A stretch of 64,000 nt of DNA, taken from IMG/VR virus record IMGVR_UViG_3300049893_001984, positions 62,001 to 126,000 of that record; one strand, given 5' to 3'. The position numbers were made by a program, and so were the translations under genes. The stretch's first letter is position 1, and each line of letters starts with the position of its first letter. Below, piece after piece: positions 34,305-42,058 of the stretch. The notes under the pieces were generated by a model that saw only the letters and a program-made list of their open reading frames with translations, did not search any database and was not told where the DNA came from. The DNA comes from a virus.

Positions 34305-35229
34305 TTGCCCTCCACCGTTCGTAAGCAACCCAGAGTTTCTTGTCCACAAACTGGTCTACGGATTGGAAAATGTCTTTGCTTAAATTCAAACGCACTAAAT
34401 CTTGCTTACCGGATGCTGCCGCTATGCTTATGGATTTTAACTCTTTCAAGGATCTAGCCATCGGTTCAACCATAGTTGAAATAGACTTGTACACCGGATG
34501 CATTAGCAGCAGTGGAGAACATCCAGAAGCCATGGCTCCAATTAAGTTAGGCGAAACAATTGACGCAGCTAGATCAGTTATGCGTGGCGCTGGTACATAG
34601 TTTTTTATCCGCATGTACGAGATCTGATCACGGTCTACGTACGTGATGTCGCTGATCTCTTCTGGTATACGGTGGTGTGGGTCGCGGAATGCAAGAACTT
34701 CAAGCTTAAGGCCATCTCCGGCTTGTTTGAGCCACTTTTGGGTCTGAGCTATCTGAGAGAAATCTGTATCGTTAACGGTGTTAATCACAGTCCCAAGTTT
34801 TATCTCTTCCTGACCCAATGAAACTTTGGCGCTAGCTAAAGGTTTCCAGCTAAAAAGGACAGGGAATGCGGCTGACGCTCTTTTAACCACCGTAACGCTG
34901 TTTGTGAACAAACAATGAAACCCAGATTCATGGATTGAGACGTTAAGTTGAATCAAGTGTCTAAGATCATCAAAGCAAGTTGAAACCAGTACGGTCCAGG
35001 GTCTTCCCAGTATGATAAGTTTGTTTGCCAAGTACCATTCTGCTGCATCAAGACACAGAATCATGTCATACTCTAAATAGAAGACTGACGGGTCGATGTT
35101 GTCGGTATCAACTGCTATTACTGTTACCTCTCCGCCAAACCCAGAATGGGCTGAGAGGCTAGCCGCCATTTCCTTAACGTAAGGATCTGTCCCAAGCTGT
35201 TTCACAGAGTAAAGGACCAACGTCTTCAT
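34291..35229 (-). CDS. Possible glycosyltransferase (GT-B-like)
   Basis: A 312-residue protein starting MKTLVLYSVKQLGTDPYVKE. The N-terminus resembles a nucleotide-fold first strand. Around residues 225-265 there is AASIVSPNLIGAMASGCSPLLL, similar to the donor-binding region of GT-B enzymes, where a conserved E or D followed by GxxxxEAMAxGxP is usual. The canonical Glu is not clear here, so the enzyme may be divergent or inactive. Its location among other sugar enzymes makes a glycan role plausible. Alternatives: a Rossmann-like protein of another family. Confidence 0.5.
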   Translation of the reverse strand: MKTLVLYSVKQLGTDPYVKEMAASLSAHSGFGGEVTVIAVDTDNIDPSVFYLEYDMILCLDAAEWYLANKLIILGRPWTVLVSTCFDDLRHLIQLNVSIHESGFHCLFTNSVTVVKRASAAFPVLFSWKPLASAKVSLGQEEIKLGTVINTVNDTDFSQIAQTQKWLKQAGDGLKLEVLAFRDPHHRIPEEISDITYVDRDQISYMRIKNYVPAPRITDLAASIVSPNLIGAMASGCSPLLLMHPVYKSISTMVEPMARSLKELKSISIAAASGKQDLVRLNLSKDIFQSVDQFVDKKLWVAYERWRANASS

Positions 35230-35288
35230 TCGGTATCTCCTTGCCTCCTTTATAGGTGTTACTGAAAATACGTCTAGCGCAAAAGAAA

Positions 35289-35312
35289 GGGCAGGCGCTC
35301 ACGCACCTGCCC
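35289..35312 (-). terminator. Rho-independent terminator
   Basis: A 7-pair GC stem (35289-35295 with 35306-35312) followed on the minus strand by TTTCTTTT. It ends the transcript of the lipoprotein gene at 35345. Confidence 0.75.
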
Positions 35313-35344
35313 TTACCCCCCTTTCTTGTAGGCGGTTTACCGCT

Positions 35345-35821
35345 CTACGGGGTTATGCTCTTACGAATAGTTTCAAGGCCGGTTGCAGCCCCATCACAAA
35401 ACGCAGCAACTAGCTCAGCCGAGCTACTGCCTTTTACCTTCCAGTCTGGATGCTTTTCAAACAGACGATCAAGTTCAGACAGCAGTAGTTTGGCTGCCTT
35501 CTTTGATGCAACCTTGTACAACTTCTGGTCATCTCGGAAAGCCTTATCAAGGGCAGCTTCAACTTCTGGGAGAATGACCGTGAAGCCTTCGTCTGTCCAT
35601 CCGTGAAGGTTCTCACGCAGTTTGTCTGTAACAATTCGGATACCGGAGACAACATCCGGAGATGGCTTGTCTATGGCCACGTAGAGAGCCATCGCTGCAC
35701 GTCCAGCAAGCTCCGCCATGTCCTTTTTGCTCTCGGCTGACGTAGTGTTGTTGCCACAGCTTGTGCACGTCAAAGCAGCGAGAGCAACCAAATAAACACT
35801 GATGGCCTTTAGGTTATGCAT
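35345..35821 (-). CDS. Probable lipoprotein
   Basis: A 158-residue protein. The start at 35821 (MHNLKAISVYLVALAALTCTSCGNN) is preceded by AAGGAA. The N-terminus is a classic signal peptide ending in a lipobox-like LTCTSC, implying lipidation on the cysteine and a membrane-anchored, periplasm-facing product. The mature part is helical and charged (KKDMAELAGRAAMALYVAI, FRDDQKLYKVASKKAAKLLL). Phage lipoproteins of this kind often act in superinfection exclusion or as spanin parts, but no partner is seen. It precedes a terminator. The function is inferred only from export. Confidence 0.75.
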   Translation of the reverse strand: MHNLKAISVYLVALAALTCTSCGNNTTSAESKKDMAELAGRAAMALYVAIDKPSPDVVSGIRIVTDKLRENLHGWTDEGFTVILPEVEAALDKAFRDDQKLYKVASKKAAKLLLSELDRLFEKHPDWKVKGSSSAELVAAFCDGAATGLETIRKSITP

Positions 35822-36164
35822 CTTTTGTCTTTCCTTTTCTTCTTTCACCAGCCCTCAGCCTGAAAAGACCTAACGAGATCTCATCCGAAGGGAAGAAGGC
35901 CCTGAAACAGTCGTACTCCTTTATAAGCCAAGGATCCACATATATGACCTGTGGAGTTTTGGTTAAAGGTTTACTTAGCTGAACCGACCTCCCTGCTTTA
36001 CTGCAAAGAAGTTCGAAACAGTTTGAACAGTAGAACGTGAACCTGGTTACGTCGCCTCTGTAACTAAGCTGAATCACAGGTTCATTGTTTTCGGAGGGTA
36101 ACATACACAAGCGACAGCTTGCCGGTAAGTCCAGCAGCTCTGCTGTGAATGTAACCATTTCCAT
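35814..36164 (-). CDS. Small protein with cysteine pairs
   Basis: A 116-residue protein starting MEMVTFTAELLDL. A CRLC pair near residue 17-20 and CSNC at about 46-49 could bind one zinc ion. The middle includes RDVTRFTFYCSNCFELL-type alternation (RGDVTRFTFYCSNCFELLCS). The C-terminus is strongly basic (LRAGERRKGKTKDA). It overlaps the lipoprotein start by 8 bases. Function unknown. Confidence 0.65.
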   Translation of the reverse strand: MEMVTFTAELLDLPASCRLCMLPSENNEPVIQLSYRGDVTRFTFYCSNCFELLCSKAGRSVQLSKPLTKTPQVIYVDPWLIKEYDCFRAFFPSDEISLGLFRLRAGERRKGKTKDA

Positions 36165-36527
36165 TTATCTGTTATCGCCTTCGCTCTTTATCACATTGCG
36201 AATTTGACGATCTTTTAGCTTTTCCAAGTTTATCTTAGCCACGTCACCAAGCGTGAAACCGAGACGCAAAGCAAGATCGGCTATATACCATTGAACATCA
36301 CCAAGCTCCTTTATGAGCTCGATCTTCTGTTCTGGTGTATAGTCCTTGATCTCCCGCGCTTCGAAATTACGGTAGTACTTTCCAACCTTCTCCGCAAACT
36401 CACCTGATTCTCCAGCGAGCTTAAGGGTGGAGTACATTATAGACTTGTCTTTATCCGGGTATTGTGCAGTCAAGACTGCCAAAGCCTGGTATTCGTCTAA
36501 TGTCATTTTGTTGGTGAAGTTGCTCAT
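36165..36527 (-). CDS. MazG-like nucleotide pyrophosphohydrolase
   Basis: A 120-residue protein with the MazG/all-alpha NTP pyrophosphatase pattern. It has MTLDEYQALAVLTAQYP at the start, KLAGESGEFAEKVGKYYRNF (metal-binding ExxE pattern), then IELIKELGDVQWYIADLALRLG, then LEKLKDRQIRN. The family hydrolyses nucleoside triphosphates to monophosphates. Phage members have been linked to nucleotide-pool or (p)ppGpp control. It overlaps the small gene upstream by 4 bases (ATGA). Confidence 0.88.
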   Translation of the reverse strand: MSNFTNKMTLDEYQALAVLTAQYPDKDKSIMYSTLKLAGESGEFAEKVGKYYRNFEAREIKDYTPEQKIELIKELGDVQWYIADLALRLGFTLGDVAKINLEKLKDRQIRNVIKSEGDNR

Positions 36528-36718
36528 TGCCTATCCAACTCGGGTGGTATCTCAAGAGACGTTAGTAGATTAACTACCCCTGAGACGTCTTTTATGTTTG
36601 CACGACACGCAATTTGCGTGGCGTCATCGTAATTAAAATTAACTGGAATCCTAGGCCGTAGCCTATCCATCATTAGAACTTCTAGAACTAGTGCTCTGAC
36701 TTCGCGTTCATCCATCAT
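36524..36718 (-). CDS. Unknown small protein
   Basis: A 64-residue protein starting MMDEREVRALVLEVLMM, overlapping the MazG-like gene by 4 bases. No strong ribosome site precedes it. It contains TQIACRANIKDVSGVVNLLT. No motif. The overlap with MazG supports it being a real gene. Confidence 0.6.
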   Translation of the reverse strand: MMDEREVRALVLEVLMMDRLRPRIPVNFNYDDATQIACRANIKDVSGVVNLLTSLEIPPELDRQ

Positions 36719-36773
36719 GGCGGCAGTTTCCAGTTACTGTTACTGTTTTAATTAACCCCCAGCCTCCTCCTTT

Positions 36774-37439
36774 CTAAATGGACCCAGCAGGTTGCTCAGA
36801 CAACCCACGTCTAGCTGAGTCGTTTGTTTTAACACCGTAGCTATACGCCTTGAACTTATATCCATTTTGGCGTACAGCTTCCCCCAACTTTGTATCACCA
36901 CCATTGTGACTAAGCCTGGGGTCAGGCCAGTCAATGGCCCTTAGCACGTCAGTACGTATCCCCCAATAGGATCCTTGCGCAAATGTGACCCCTGGGACAT
37001 TACGTACCTTTTCAGGCGATATGCCTTTGTACCACGACGCTTTCTGTATGAACTCCAGCTCGCCCGGACGCCAAATCCAAAGCCAAGGTTCACCGAAGTA
37101 ATGGAAATCAGCAGACGGCGAAAGCATGTACCGAACACTCAAGAGCCAGTCTGGCTTGACTATGTGAGCATCGTCATCAAACCAAATAACCCATCTTGCC
37201 TGTATGTCTTTTTTGAACATGTTTCGCATGGCAATGTACTTGGGTACATTTTCACTGCTAAAGTGACAGTTAAACCCAAGATTGCCAACCAGTTCAACTG
37301 TTTGACTGCAGACCTGGTTACCCCAGAGATTAACTTCAATATCACTAACGCCACCAACCTGCTTATAGAGGCTAGTCAAGAACCTCTTATGCAGATCGTG
37401 GTAATCACCGTATAGCAGTCCAAATATCGATAAAAACAT
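36774..37439 (-). CDS. Glycosyltransferase (GT-A fold)
   Basis: A 221-residue protein. It has a GT-A start (MFLSIFGLLYGDYHDLHKRFLTSL), a metal-binding DxD-type motif in RWVIWFDDDAHIVKPDWL, and a C-terminal HNGGDTKLGEAVRQNGYKF similar to the end of family 2 enzymes (catalytic Asp in GGDT). Expected to transfer a sugar from a nucleotide donor. Acceptor unknown. It is upstream-facing on the same strand as a small gene and the YiiX-like gene. Confidence 0.8.
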   Translation of the reverse strand: MFLSIFGLLYGDYHDLHKRFLTSLYKQVGGVSDIEVNLWGNQVCSQTVELVGNLGFNCHFSSENVPKYIAMRNMFKKDIQARWVIWFDDDAHIVKPDWLLSVRYMLSPSADFHYFGEPWLWIWRPGELEFIQKASWYKGISPEKVRNVPGVTFAQGSYWGIRTDVLRAIDWPDPRLSHNGGDTKLGEAVRQNGYKFKAYSYGVKTNDSARRGLSEQPAGSI

Positions 37440-37448
37440 TTTTACGCC

Positions 37449-37751
37449 TTAGGGTAGTATTAACGGGCGAAGGGTGGTTCCTGGCACACCTCCAGCTCCT
37501 GATCTTATTTCACGCATTCTGTCAAAATCGTTCTTCTCTTCGCCGTTCCTACTCCTGGCGGCTTGGTATGAGTGTTCGAGCTTTGACACAGTGCGCTTCA
37601 ACTCGCAAAGCATTGCCCACACCTGCTCAGGCGCCAGTTGTTTCTCAATTATCTTCTCCTCGAAGATAATACTATTCCGTTCTAGCGGCATACCATTTAC
37701 CGTAACCTCTCGGTTACCGTGAAGTTCCGCTTTGAACAAAATTAAAATCAT
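37449..37751 (-). CDS. Unknown small protein
   Basis: A 100-residue protein starting MILILFKAELHGNREVTVNG behind GGAGAG. N-terminal half looks like a small beta domain, the C-terminal half is helical and basic (AMLCELKRTVSKLEHSYQAA). It is 9 bases from the GT-A glycosyltransferase gene and 20 from the papain-fold gene. No family recognised. Confidence 0.65.
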   Translation of the reverse strand: MILILFKAELHGNREVTVNGMPLERNSIIFEEKIIEKQLAPEQVWAMLCELKRTVSKLEHSYQAARSRNGEEKNDFDRMREIRSGAGGVPGTTLRPLILP

Positions 37752-37771
37752 CGTCTCTCTCCAAGTTGACT

Positions 37772-38677
37772 TTACTGCGACCTACCTTTTCTAACATTAC
37801 GCCAGTATTCATCAAGCACAAGCAACGAATCTTCTTCCATCCCAGCCTTAGCTGCCTCTTCCATGGTCAAGTTTGTCCATACTATCTTGAGGGAAGGGTT
37901 TACAAATTGGTCGGCGATTATGGCTAGGCGTCCAAGAACCTTATGCCTGTAAATCTGCAAGTCACGACGTCTGTGCCACCATGCTGTGGCCACTACTTCT
38001 GTACACGAGAAGGCGACGTCGTACTCAGCTTTAGTTGAATTGTGCGCAGACCAATGCAGCTCATCAAGCGTATCGTCGTCTGGCAAATCACGCGTGTTTA
38101 GATGAAAAGCGGAGATTGCGTCTTCTATGTCAAATCTGAACCTGTCGTCGTAAACAGACCCCACCAACCTCTTTGCGTTGTCAGCCGCCAAGGTTGCGTC
38201 CACGTCAGTTACACTTACAGGTCGAAGTATCATCATCTTATCTGACAGCGCGTGTATTGGATGGCGCTCAACTACACCCTCCGAAATAGCCTCGACTATT
38301 CGGCATTCGGTTACATCTACAACCCTTTTCTTTTCACTGCGAATTGATTTGGGGCCCTGTGTAAATATAAAAGCGTGCTTAAACACGCCAGGTATGGCCA
38401 TATTTGAAAAAATAAAACCATGTTTAGTGGATACCCCAATGTCACCCTGCTCCACGTATTTAAGCGCTTCAAGCCACTCGTCATAGGATGTTTTGTAGGA
38501 ATGAACGCCAAACCCGATGTACGGGAAATGAGGGAAAACGCGTATATCGCCAGCCCAGAATGCTAGTCTTCGCCAGCCGCGCTGTAGCCGTGAATAATGC
38601 CCAACTGATCTGTCGGGTCGAGTGATGTACATAAACCACAGTACAAATACAAGCGTACAAATTAATCCGTATAGCAT
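37772..38677 (-). CDS. YiiX/NlpC-P60-like permuted papain-fold protein
   Basis: A 301-residue protein. It has an N-terminal transmembrane segment (residues 3-19, YGLICTLVFVLWFMYI). The papain-like domain shows GDIGVSTKHGFIFSN near 78, GVFKHAFIFTQG with H101, and FSCTEVVATAWW with C225, in the order H before C that marks circularly permuted members such as YiiX/YebB. VYDDRFRFDIEDA precedes the Cys motif, as in the family. Known relatives are lipid- or peptide-directed hydrolases or acyltransferases. The anchoring suggests action at the inner membrane or periplasm. Start is behind AGGAGG. Substrate unknown. Confidence 0.7.
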   Translation of the reverse strand: MLYGLICTLVFVLWFMYITRPDRSVGHYSRLQRGWRRLAFWAGDIRVFPHFPYIGFGVHSYKTSYDEWLEALKYVEQGDIGVSTKHGFIFSNMAIPGVFKHAFIFTQGPKSIRSEKKRVVDVTECRIVEAISEGVVERHPIHALSDKMMILRPVSVTDVDATLAADNAKRLVGSVYDDRFRFDIEDAISAFHLNTRDLPDDDTLDELHWSAHNSTKAEYDVAFSCTEVVATAWWHRRRDLQIYRHKVLGRLAIIADQFVNPSLKIVWTNLTMEEAAKAGMEEDSLLVLDEYWRNVRKGRSQ

Positions 38678-38759
38678 AAGCAGGCCTCCTGATTGTCTTT
38701 ACAGTTTAAGGCTAGCTTATGCTACAGGCAATAAGACTGATATTTATTCGTTAGACATT

Positions 38760-38969
38760 TCAGAAACCTTCATCATCACCGTCATCATCATCATCCGAAT
38801 CTTCCTCAGAAATTAGTGCGTCATCAAGGGTTTCGAGCAGCTTGTGCAAAACTGTATCGTCGTCTGCCGCCGATATCTGACTGATGAGTACCCCAGAGCG
38901 GTTATAACCTGCAATGTAAAAACCGCCTGGGAACTGTTTCTCCAACAGTTCTAGAATATATTCTGGCAT
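38760..38969 (-). CDS. Unknown small acidic protein
   Basis: A 69-residue protein starting MPEYILELLEKQFPGGFYIAG behind GGAGGG. The second half is very acidic (EEDSDDDDDGDDEGF). Such tails are common in phage DNA-mimic or regulatory proteins, but no family is recognised. Confidence 0.62.
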   Translation of the reverse strand: MPEYILELLEKQFPGGFYIAGYNRSGVLISQISAADDDTVLHKLLETLDDALISEEDSDDDDDGDDEGF

Positions 38970-39030
38970 GGTAGGCCCTCCAAGCGAAGACTCTATAACG
39001 ATAACGCTTAGCCTACCTCCCGTCCATTAT

Positions 39031-39267
39031 TTACTTGTACCACAACCGATAGTCAAACTCGTCGAACCCAAACCACGTTTTGCCGTCTTTTGACCACTTC
39101 CACACATCGTTCTGCCAGAAATCGTACTTGTGAGGGAGATCTATGCACCCGTTCTTTATTAGCTCCCGTACCTTACGGCGCTCTGCACGGTGCGCTCTTA
39201 CTTTATCTTCTTTCTCGGATTCGCTGCATGCGCCCATTTTAGGTGTGTGTCGTAGGCTTCTGCTCAT
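39031..39267 (-). CDS. Unknown small basic protein
   Basis: A 78-residue protein starting MSRSLRHTPKMGACSESEKE behind GAGGAGG. Basic and helical (VRAHRAERRKVRELIKNGC), ending with an aromatic tail (FWQNDVWKWSKDGKTWFGF). No motif. Contiguous with its neighbours with small gaps. Confidence 0.62.
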   Translation of the reverse strand: MSRSLRHTPKMGACSESEKEDKVRAHRAERRKVRELIKNGCIDLPHKYDFWQNDVWKWSKDGKTWFGFDEFDYRLWYK

Positions 39268-39282
39268 TATGTCCTCCTCGAG

Positions 39283-39447
39283 CTAATAAAGATTTTCTGT
39301 GTCTTCCTTCTCACTCTGCGTACGTTGCCTGGTCTTGGCTGTGCCGCATCGGCTACACTTCCCTTTATGTGCTCCTTTCGGGAACAGGTGTTTAGTGGTG
39401 GTCATACAGAACGAACAGTAATTAAGATCTTTTTGTCCTCGGCGCAT
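39283..39447 (-). CDS. Small zinc-ribbon protein
   Basis: A 54-residue protein. I choose ATG 39447 (MRRGQKDLNYCSFC) because AGGAGGT precedes it by 5 bases; a longer frame to 39495 overlaps the upstream gene. CSFC and CSRC pairs, 18 residues apart, form a likely zinc ribbon; the tail is charged. Function unknown. Confidence 0.7.
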   Translation of the reverse strand: MRRGQKDLNYCSFCMTTTKHLFPKGAHKGKCSRCGTAKTRQRTQSEKEDTENLY

Positions 39448-39455
39448 ATAACCTC

Positions 39456-39851
39456 CTACTCGTATCCGGGTAGGGTTATAGTCGCCATAAGGCACCAGGC
39501 CTCCGGATTAAGCTTTTCTATTATACATAAAGCAAGTGATCGTTCCCCGGATTCATTTGAAGAAGTCCAGACCCATCCTTTTTTACTGTCCAAAACGGCC
39601 CTTACTTGAGGGGTCCACCCTTCCCTAAGAACTGCTTCGCTAACCAGCTTGCCAGGTACAACAATGCTTGGCTGATCAAACTTATTGTCCATGTCCGCTC
39701 TAATATACCGCGCTGTAAGCGGAAGAGACCATGGAATAATCCTAAACTTAAAGTTAGGGGCCATCTTCTTTAACAGGTGTAGCGCACTCATTCTTGGATG
39801 CCGACCGCAGTTACTCAGCACAGTCAGTATGTTGTTATTTTCAGAGTGCAT
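39456..39851 (-). CDS. Unknown protein
   Basis: A 131-residue protein starting MHSENNNILTVLSNCGRHPR behind AAGGTGA. Mixed sequence with SIVVPGKLVSEAVLREGW and a C-terminal ALCIIEKLNPEAWCLMATI. No motif. 19 bases upstream of it lies the end of the GT25 gene. Confidence 0.66.
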   Translation of the reverse strand: MHSENNNILTVLSNCGRHPRMSALHLLKKMAPNFKFRIIPWSLPLTARYIRADMDNKFDQPSIVVPGKLVSEAVLREGWTPQVRAVLDSKKGWVWTSSNESGERSLALCIIEKLNPEAWCLMATITLPGYE

Positions 39852-39869
39852 AATTCACCTTAGCAAAGG

Positions 39870-40565
39870 TCATACCGATTTTCTTTTAATGGTTTCTCTT
39901 AAAGAAGATTGGAAGTAAGGGTCGCTGCAGTTTTCTACGAAATTATCTGCGTCTAAAGTTACATCAAGTAACTCGGCCCTTTTATCTTTTATGTTTGACC
40001 ACCCCAATTCCTGGTAAGCCAGGATTGGACGAACTTTGTACTTAGTGGCGATCGCGTGGTTATACGCCAGGTCTATTGAAAGCCCTTCTCTTCTTTCTGT
40101 TGACCTCAGCGCCTCAGCTGCGCAGCTTAAATTAATCCCAATCAGGTGTGTCTGGACCTGTTTTTGTATTAGTTCCAAATGTTTGCTGACCTTTACGGTC
40201 TTGTGAGGAGCCAGGTCTAAGCCCCCCATAAAAAGAAAGCCCCAGGTTTTTAAGGCCGCTATCTCTTCCAGGGTCTCCTTCCATATTTCGTGAAAGTCAT
40301 CCCTGAACACAGCGTCGTCTTCAATTATTAAAATGCTTTTCCATCTCTTGTCTATCATCTCATCAAGTAGCTTTCGGTGCATCATGGCAATACCTCGGTC
40401 ACCAATAGAGTGAAACTTACCTCTATCGGGAGGTCTTGTGGCTTCCAGCCTTTCCGCCTTGATACCGAGTTTATCTAGACGAGCTGTCATGCGTTCGAGC
40501 CTATCCGTACGTATGCTTAGATTAATTAAAAACACCTTTTCGAATAAACCTAAATGCAGACTCAT
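39870..40565 (-). CDS. Glycosyltransferase family 25-like
   Basis: A 231-residue protein. I start it at ATG 40565 (MSLHLGLFEKVFLINL) behind GGGAGGGG. It shows the GT25 signature: FLINLSIRTDRLERMTARLD at the start, then SILIIEDDAVFRDDFHEIW with the acidic metal-binding motif. GT25 enzymes act in lipooligosaccharide biosynthesis in bacteria and in collagen modification in eukaryotes. The target in this phage is unknown; host surface glycan or a virion protein are both possible. Confidence 0.85.
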   Translation of the reverse strand: MSLHLGLFEKVFLINLSIRTDRLERMTARLDKLGIKAERLEATRPPDRGKFHSIGDRGIAMMHRKLLDEMIDKRWKSILIIEDDAVFRDDFHEIWKETLEEIAALKTWGFLFMGGLDLAPHKTVKVSKHLELIQKQVQTHLIGINLSCAAEALRSTERREGLSIDLAYNHAIATKYKVRPILAYQELGWSNIKDKRAELLDVTLDADNFVENCSDPYFQSSLRETIKRKSV

Positions 40566-40582
40566 TAACCCCTCCCTTAATT

Positions 40583-40608
40583 GCCCCCAGAGCAATCGCT
40601 CTGGGGGC
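40583..40608 (-). terminator. Probable terminator
   Basis: An 11-pair GC stem (40583-40593 with 40598-40608, 4-base loop) lies between the gene ending at 40617 and the GT25 start. Tails are AATTAAG on the minus strand and GTTTGACTT on the plus strand, so termination efficiency is uncertain. Confidence 0.55.
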
Positions 40609-40616
40609 GTTTGACT

Positions 40617-41153
40617 TCACGGAACATAATACGGACGTGGCTGCTGCGAAACCTCGTCATTGTACTTTTTGCCAGCTCTTTCAATTTCTTCCCACTCTCT
40701 GTTCTTCTTCTTCTGCTCGCGCAGATAGATCTCGAACATGTCGCACTCCATGGGAGACTTGCTCATGTCCAGCTTGTGAATGGGGTCTACGTGGATCTGA
40801 CCAAGACGATCGGCGGCACTTTTGGCTTTTGCTTCCGTGTCAAGGAACGAGAACGGAACGGGGCCAGAAATGGAAGCCGGTACAACTGGTCCAGGTCCTG
40901 AACTTTTCTTGAGGTTTGACACCCTCCACTCATGCCGACCGCTGTCGATGTCCAAGAGGGCGCATACCTGGTTCCACGGATCAAATCCAGTGAATCCAGT
41001 TATCTTGGCTCTCAATCCAACGTATTGATCCATGTCCTGACTCCAGTGGTCTGAACTTGGGTCGGTTGGATCAATTTGAATGTGCTTGCTGGCGATTACT
41101 TCCTCGCCAACATTAAACCCAGCGTAATTCTTTATGCTTGTCCAACTAGCCAT
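40617..41153 (-). CDS. Unknown protein
   Basis: A 178-residue protein. The start at 41153 (MASWTSIKNYAGFNVGEEV) has GAGGAG upstream and lies just after a terminator hairpin; the longer frame to 41273 would run through that hairpin and is rejected. Residues 30-90 look like a small beta domain (YVGLRAKITGFTGFDPWNQV). The C-terminal 70 residues are helical and charged (FEIYLREQKKKNREWEEIER). No family recognised. Confidence 0.7.
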   Translation of the reverse strand: MASWTSIKNYAGFNVGEEVIASKHIQIDPTDPSSDHWSQDMDQYVGLRAKITGFTGFDPWNQVCALLDIDSGRHEWRVSNLKKSSGPGPVVPASISGPVPFSFLDTEAKAKSAADRLGQIHVDPIHKLDMSKSPMECDMFEIYLREQKKKNREWEEIERAGKKYNDEVSQQPRPYYVP

Positions 41154-41164
41154 TTTCTCCTCAA

Positions 41165-41530
41165 AGCAAAACCCCGAGTGAGAGGCTCGGGGTTTATCTT
41201 TTGATGCCGAGCAGACTCCTGGCGCTGCTCGTGCCCGCCTGTCTACAGGCTTCCGTCGTTGTAAGGCCGCCACTCCTCTAAGTGACGAATTAATTTATGG
41301 GTTTGGAGTCTACCACATAAGAACAAGCGTGGTAGACCCCAAACGAGGTGGAGGTCAGAGTTAGCTTTACAGATTGAGAAAAAGCTTTGCCAGAGGTGTC
41401 ACGAGTTCCCTTTACGCCCTAAGTGGCTGCAGCAGCCAAGCGTACTTAGCGGGTATAGTGTGAACCTTGGTCTAGGCTGTTAGTCATTGTATTTCTACAA
41501 TCACGCTTGTGTATAACTAACTCGCACCCC
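41165..41530 (-). ncRNA. Candidate structured non-coding RNA
   Basis: A gene-free stretch with many self-complementary segments, read on the minus strand. From its 5' side: GTTAGT/ACTAAC (41516-41521 with 41479-41484) encloses a hairpin ATTGTA-GAAA-TACAAT with a GNRA-type loop (41486-41501). CTAAGT/ACTTAG (41444-41449 with 41419-41424) encloses GGCTG/CAGCC. AGCTTT/AAAGCT (41381-41386 with 41363-41368). A 16-position stem with one mismatch and a 12-base loop (41329-41344 with 41301-41316). GCCTGT/ACAGGC (41237-41250). GAGCAG/CTGCTC (41209-41230). It ends at a rho-independent terminator (41169-41195). The exact 5' end and a promoter are not seen. No tRNA, tmRNA or RNase P pattern fits. It lies between the genes at 41537 and 41153. 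Function unknown. Confidence 0.6.
41169..41195 (-). terminator. Rho-independent terminator at the end of the structured RNA region
   Basis: A 10-pair stem (41169-41178 with 41186-41195, 7-base loop) followed on the minus strand by TTTTGCTTTG. It directly precedes the ribosome site of the gene starting at 41153. Confidence 0.85.
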
Positions 41531-41536
41531 ACACCT

Positions 41537-42046
41537 TTACTCTTCCTTCGGGAAGTGCTCTTCAGTCAAGAAGGGCACTTCGATTTCGTTATTGTTTGCC
41601 TCAGCAATAGCCGAGCGAAGTTTACCTGCAAACTTAGCTGCGCTAGTTGCTTTTGAAAGTACTACTTGGTTATGAACCTTCTGAACAGCCGCTACTTCTC
41701 CAGCCGACCTGTAGGTTGAGTAATGGTCTCTTTTTCCTTTTATTACGGTTCTCCACAGCTTTTCAAGCCGACCTGCGCCGCCGATCAACTTAACAGCCTC
41801 AGCCAAAGAGCCAGAACTAAGCCCTTCAACCTTTACCTGCACTTGTAGGTTGAACAGCGACTGAGCGGTCTGCAACAGTGCAATGTTCCTCTCGCACACC
41901 TCAACCTCCTTGAAGAATAAAAGAGGGTCGCCGTGGTCTTCGTCCGCGAAAGAAACTATGGACTGGGTGAAGCCATTGGTAGCTGCTGTTTTACGCAGCT
42001 CCCAAACCCGTATGCCTTCACGTAGTTTGTATCCTGTGACTTTCAA
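41537..42046 (-). CDS. Unknown protein
   Basis: A 169-residue protein. The start is TTG at 42046, 4 bases after GGAGGT. N-terminal TGYKLREGIRVWELRKTAATN and a helical, charged middle (LLQTAQSLFNLQVQVKVEGL), with a C-terminal Ala/Lys helix. It resembles the KLREA-type hypothetical proteins of large phages, but I cannot name a family. It sits upstream of the structured RNA region. Confidence 0.68.
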   Translation of the reverse strand: MKVTGYKLREGIRVWELRKTAATNGFTQSIVSFADEDHGDPLLFFKEVEVCERNIALLQTAQSLFNLQVQVKVEGLSSGSLAEAVKLIGGAGRLEKLWRTVIKGKRDHYSTYRSAGEVAAVQKVHNQVVLSKATSAAKFAGKLRSAIAEANNNEIEVPFLTEEHFPKEE

Positions 42047-42058
42047 GATTACCTCCGA

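Noticed and set aside
38760-38969. Anti-restriction DNA mimic because of the acidic tail
   Set aside because: Acidic composition alone is not enough; no similarity to known mimic proteins is visible.
41154-41273. N-terminal extension of the gene at 40617
   Set aside because: It would pass through a strong terminator hairpin and lacks a ribosome site; the ATG at 41153 has GAGGAG.
41345-41530. Possible tRNA in the structured non-coding region (GCGGG/CTCGC-type ends and a GGTTCAC-like arm)
   Set aside because: No consistent cloverleaf could be drawn on either strand. The anticodon-like loop has four bases, and the T-arm-like sequence lacks pairing. The stem-loops fit better as a different RNA.
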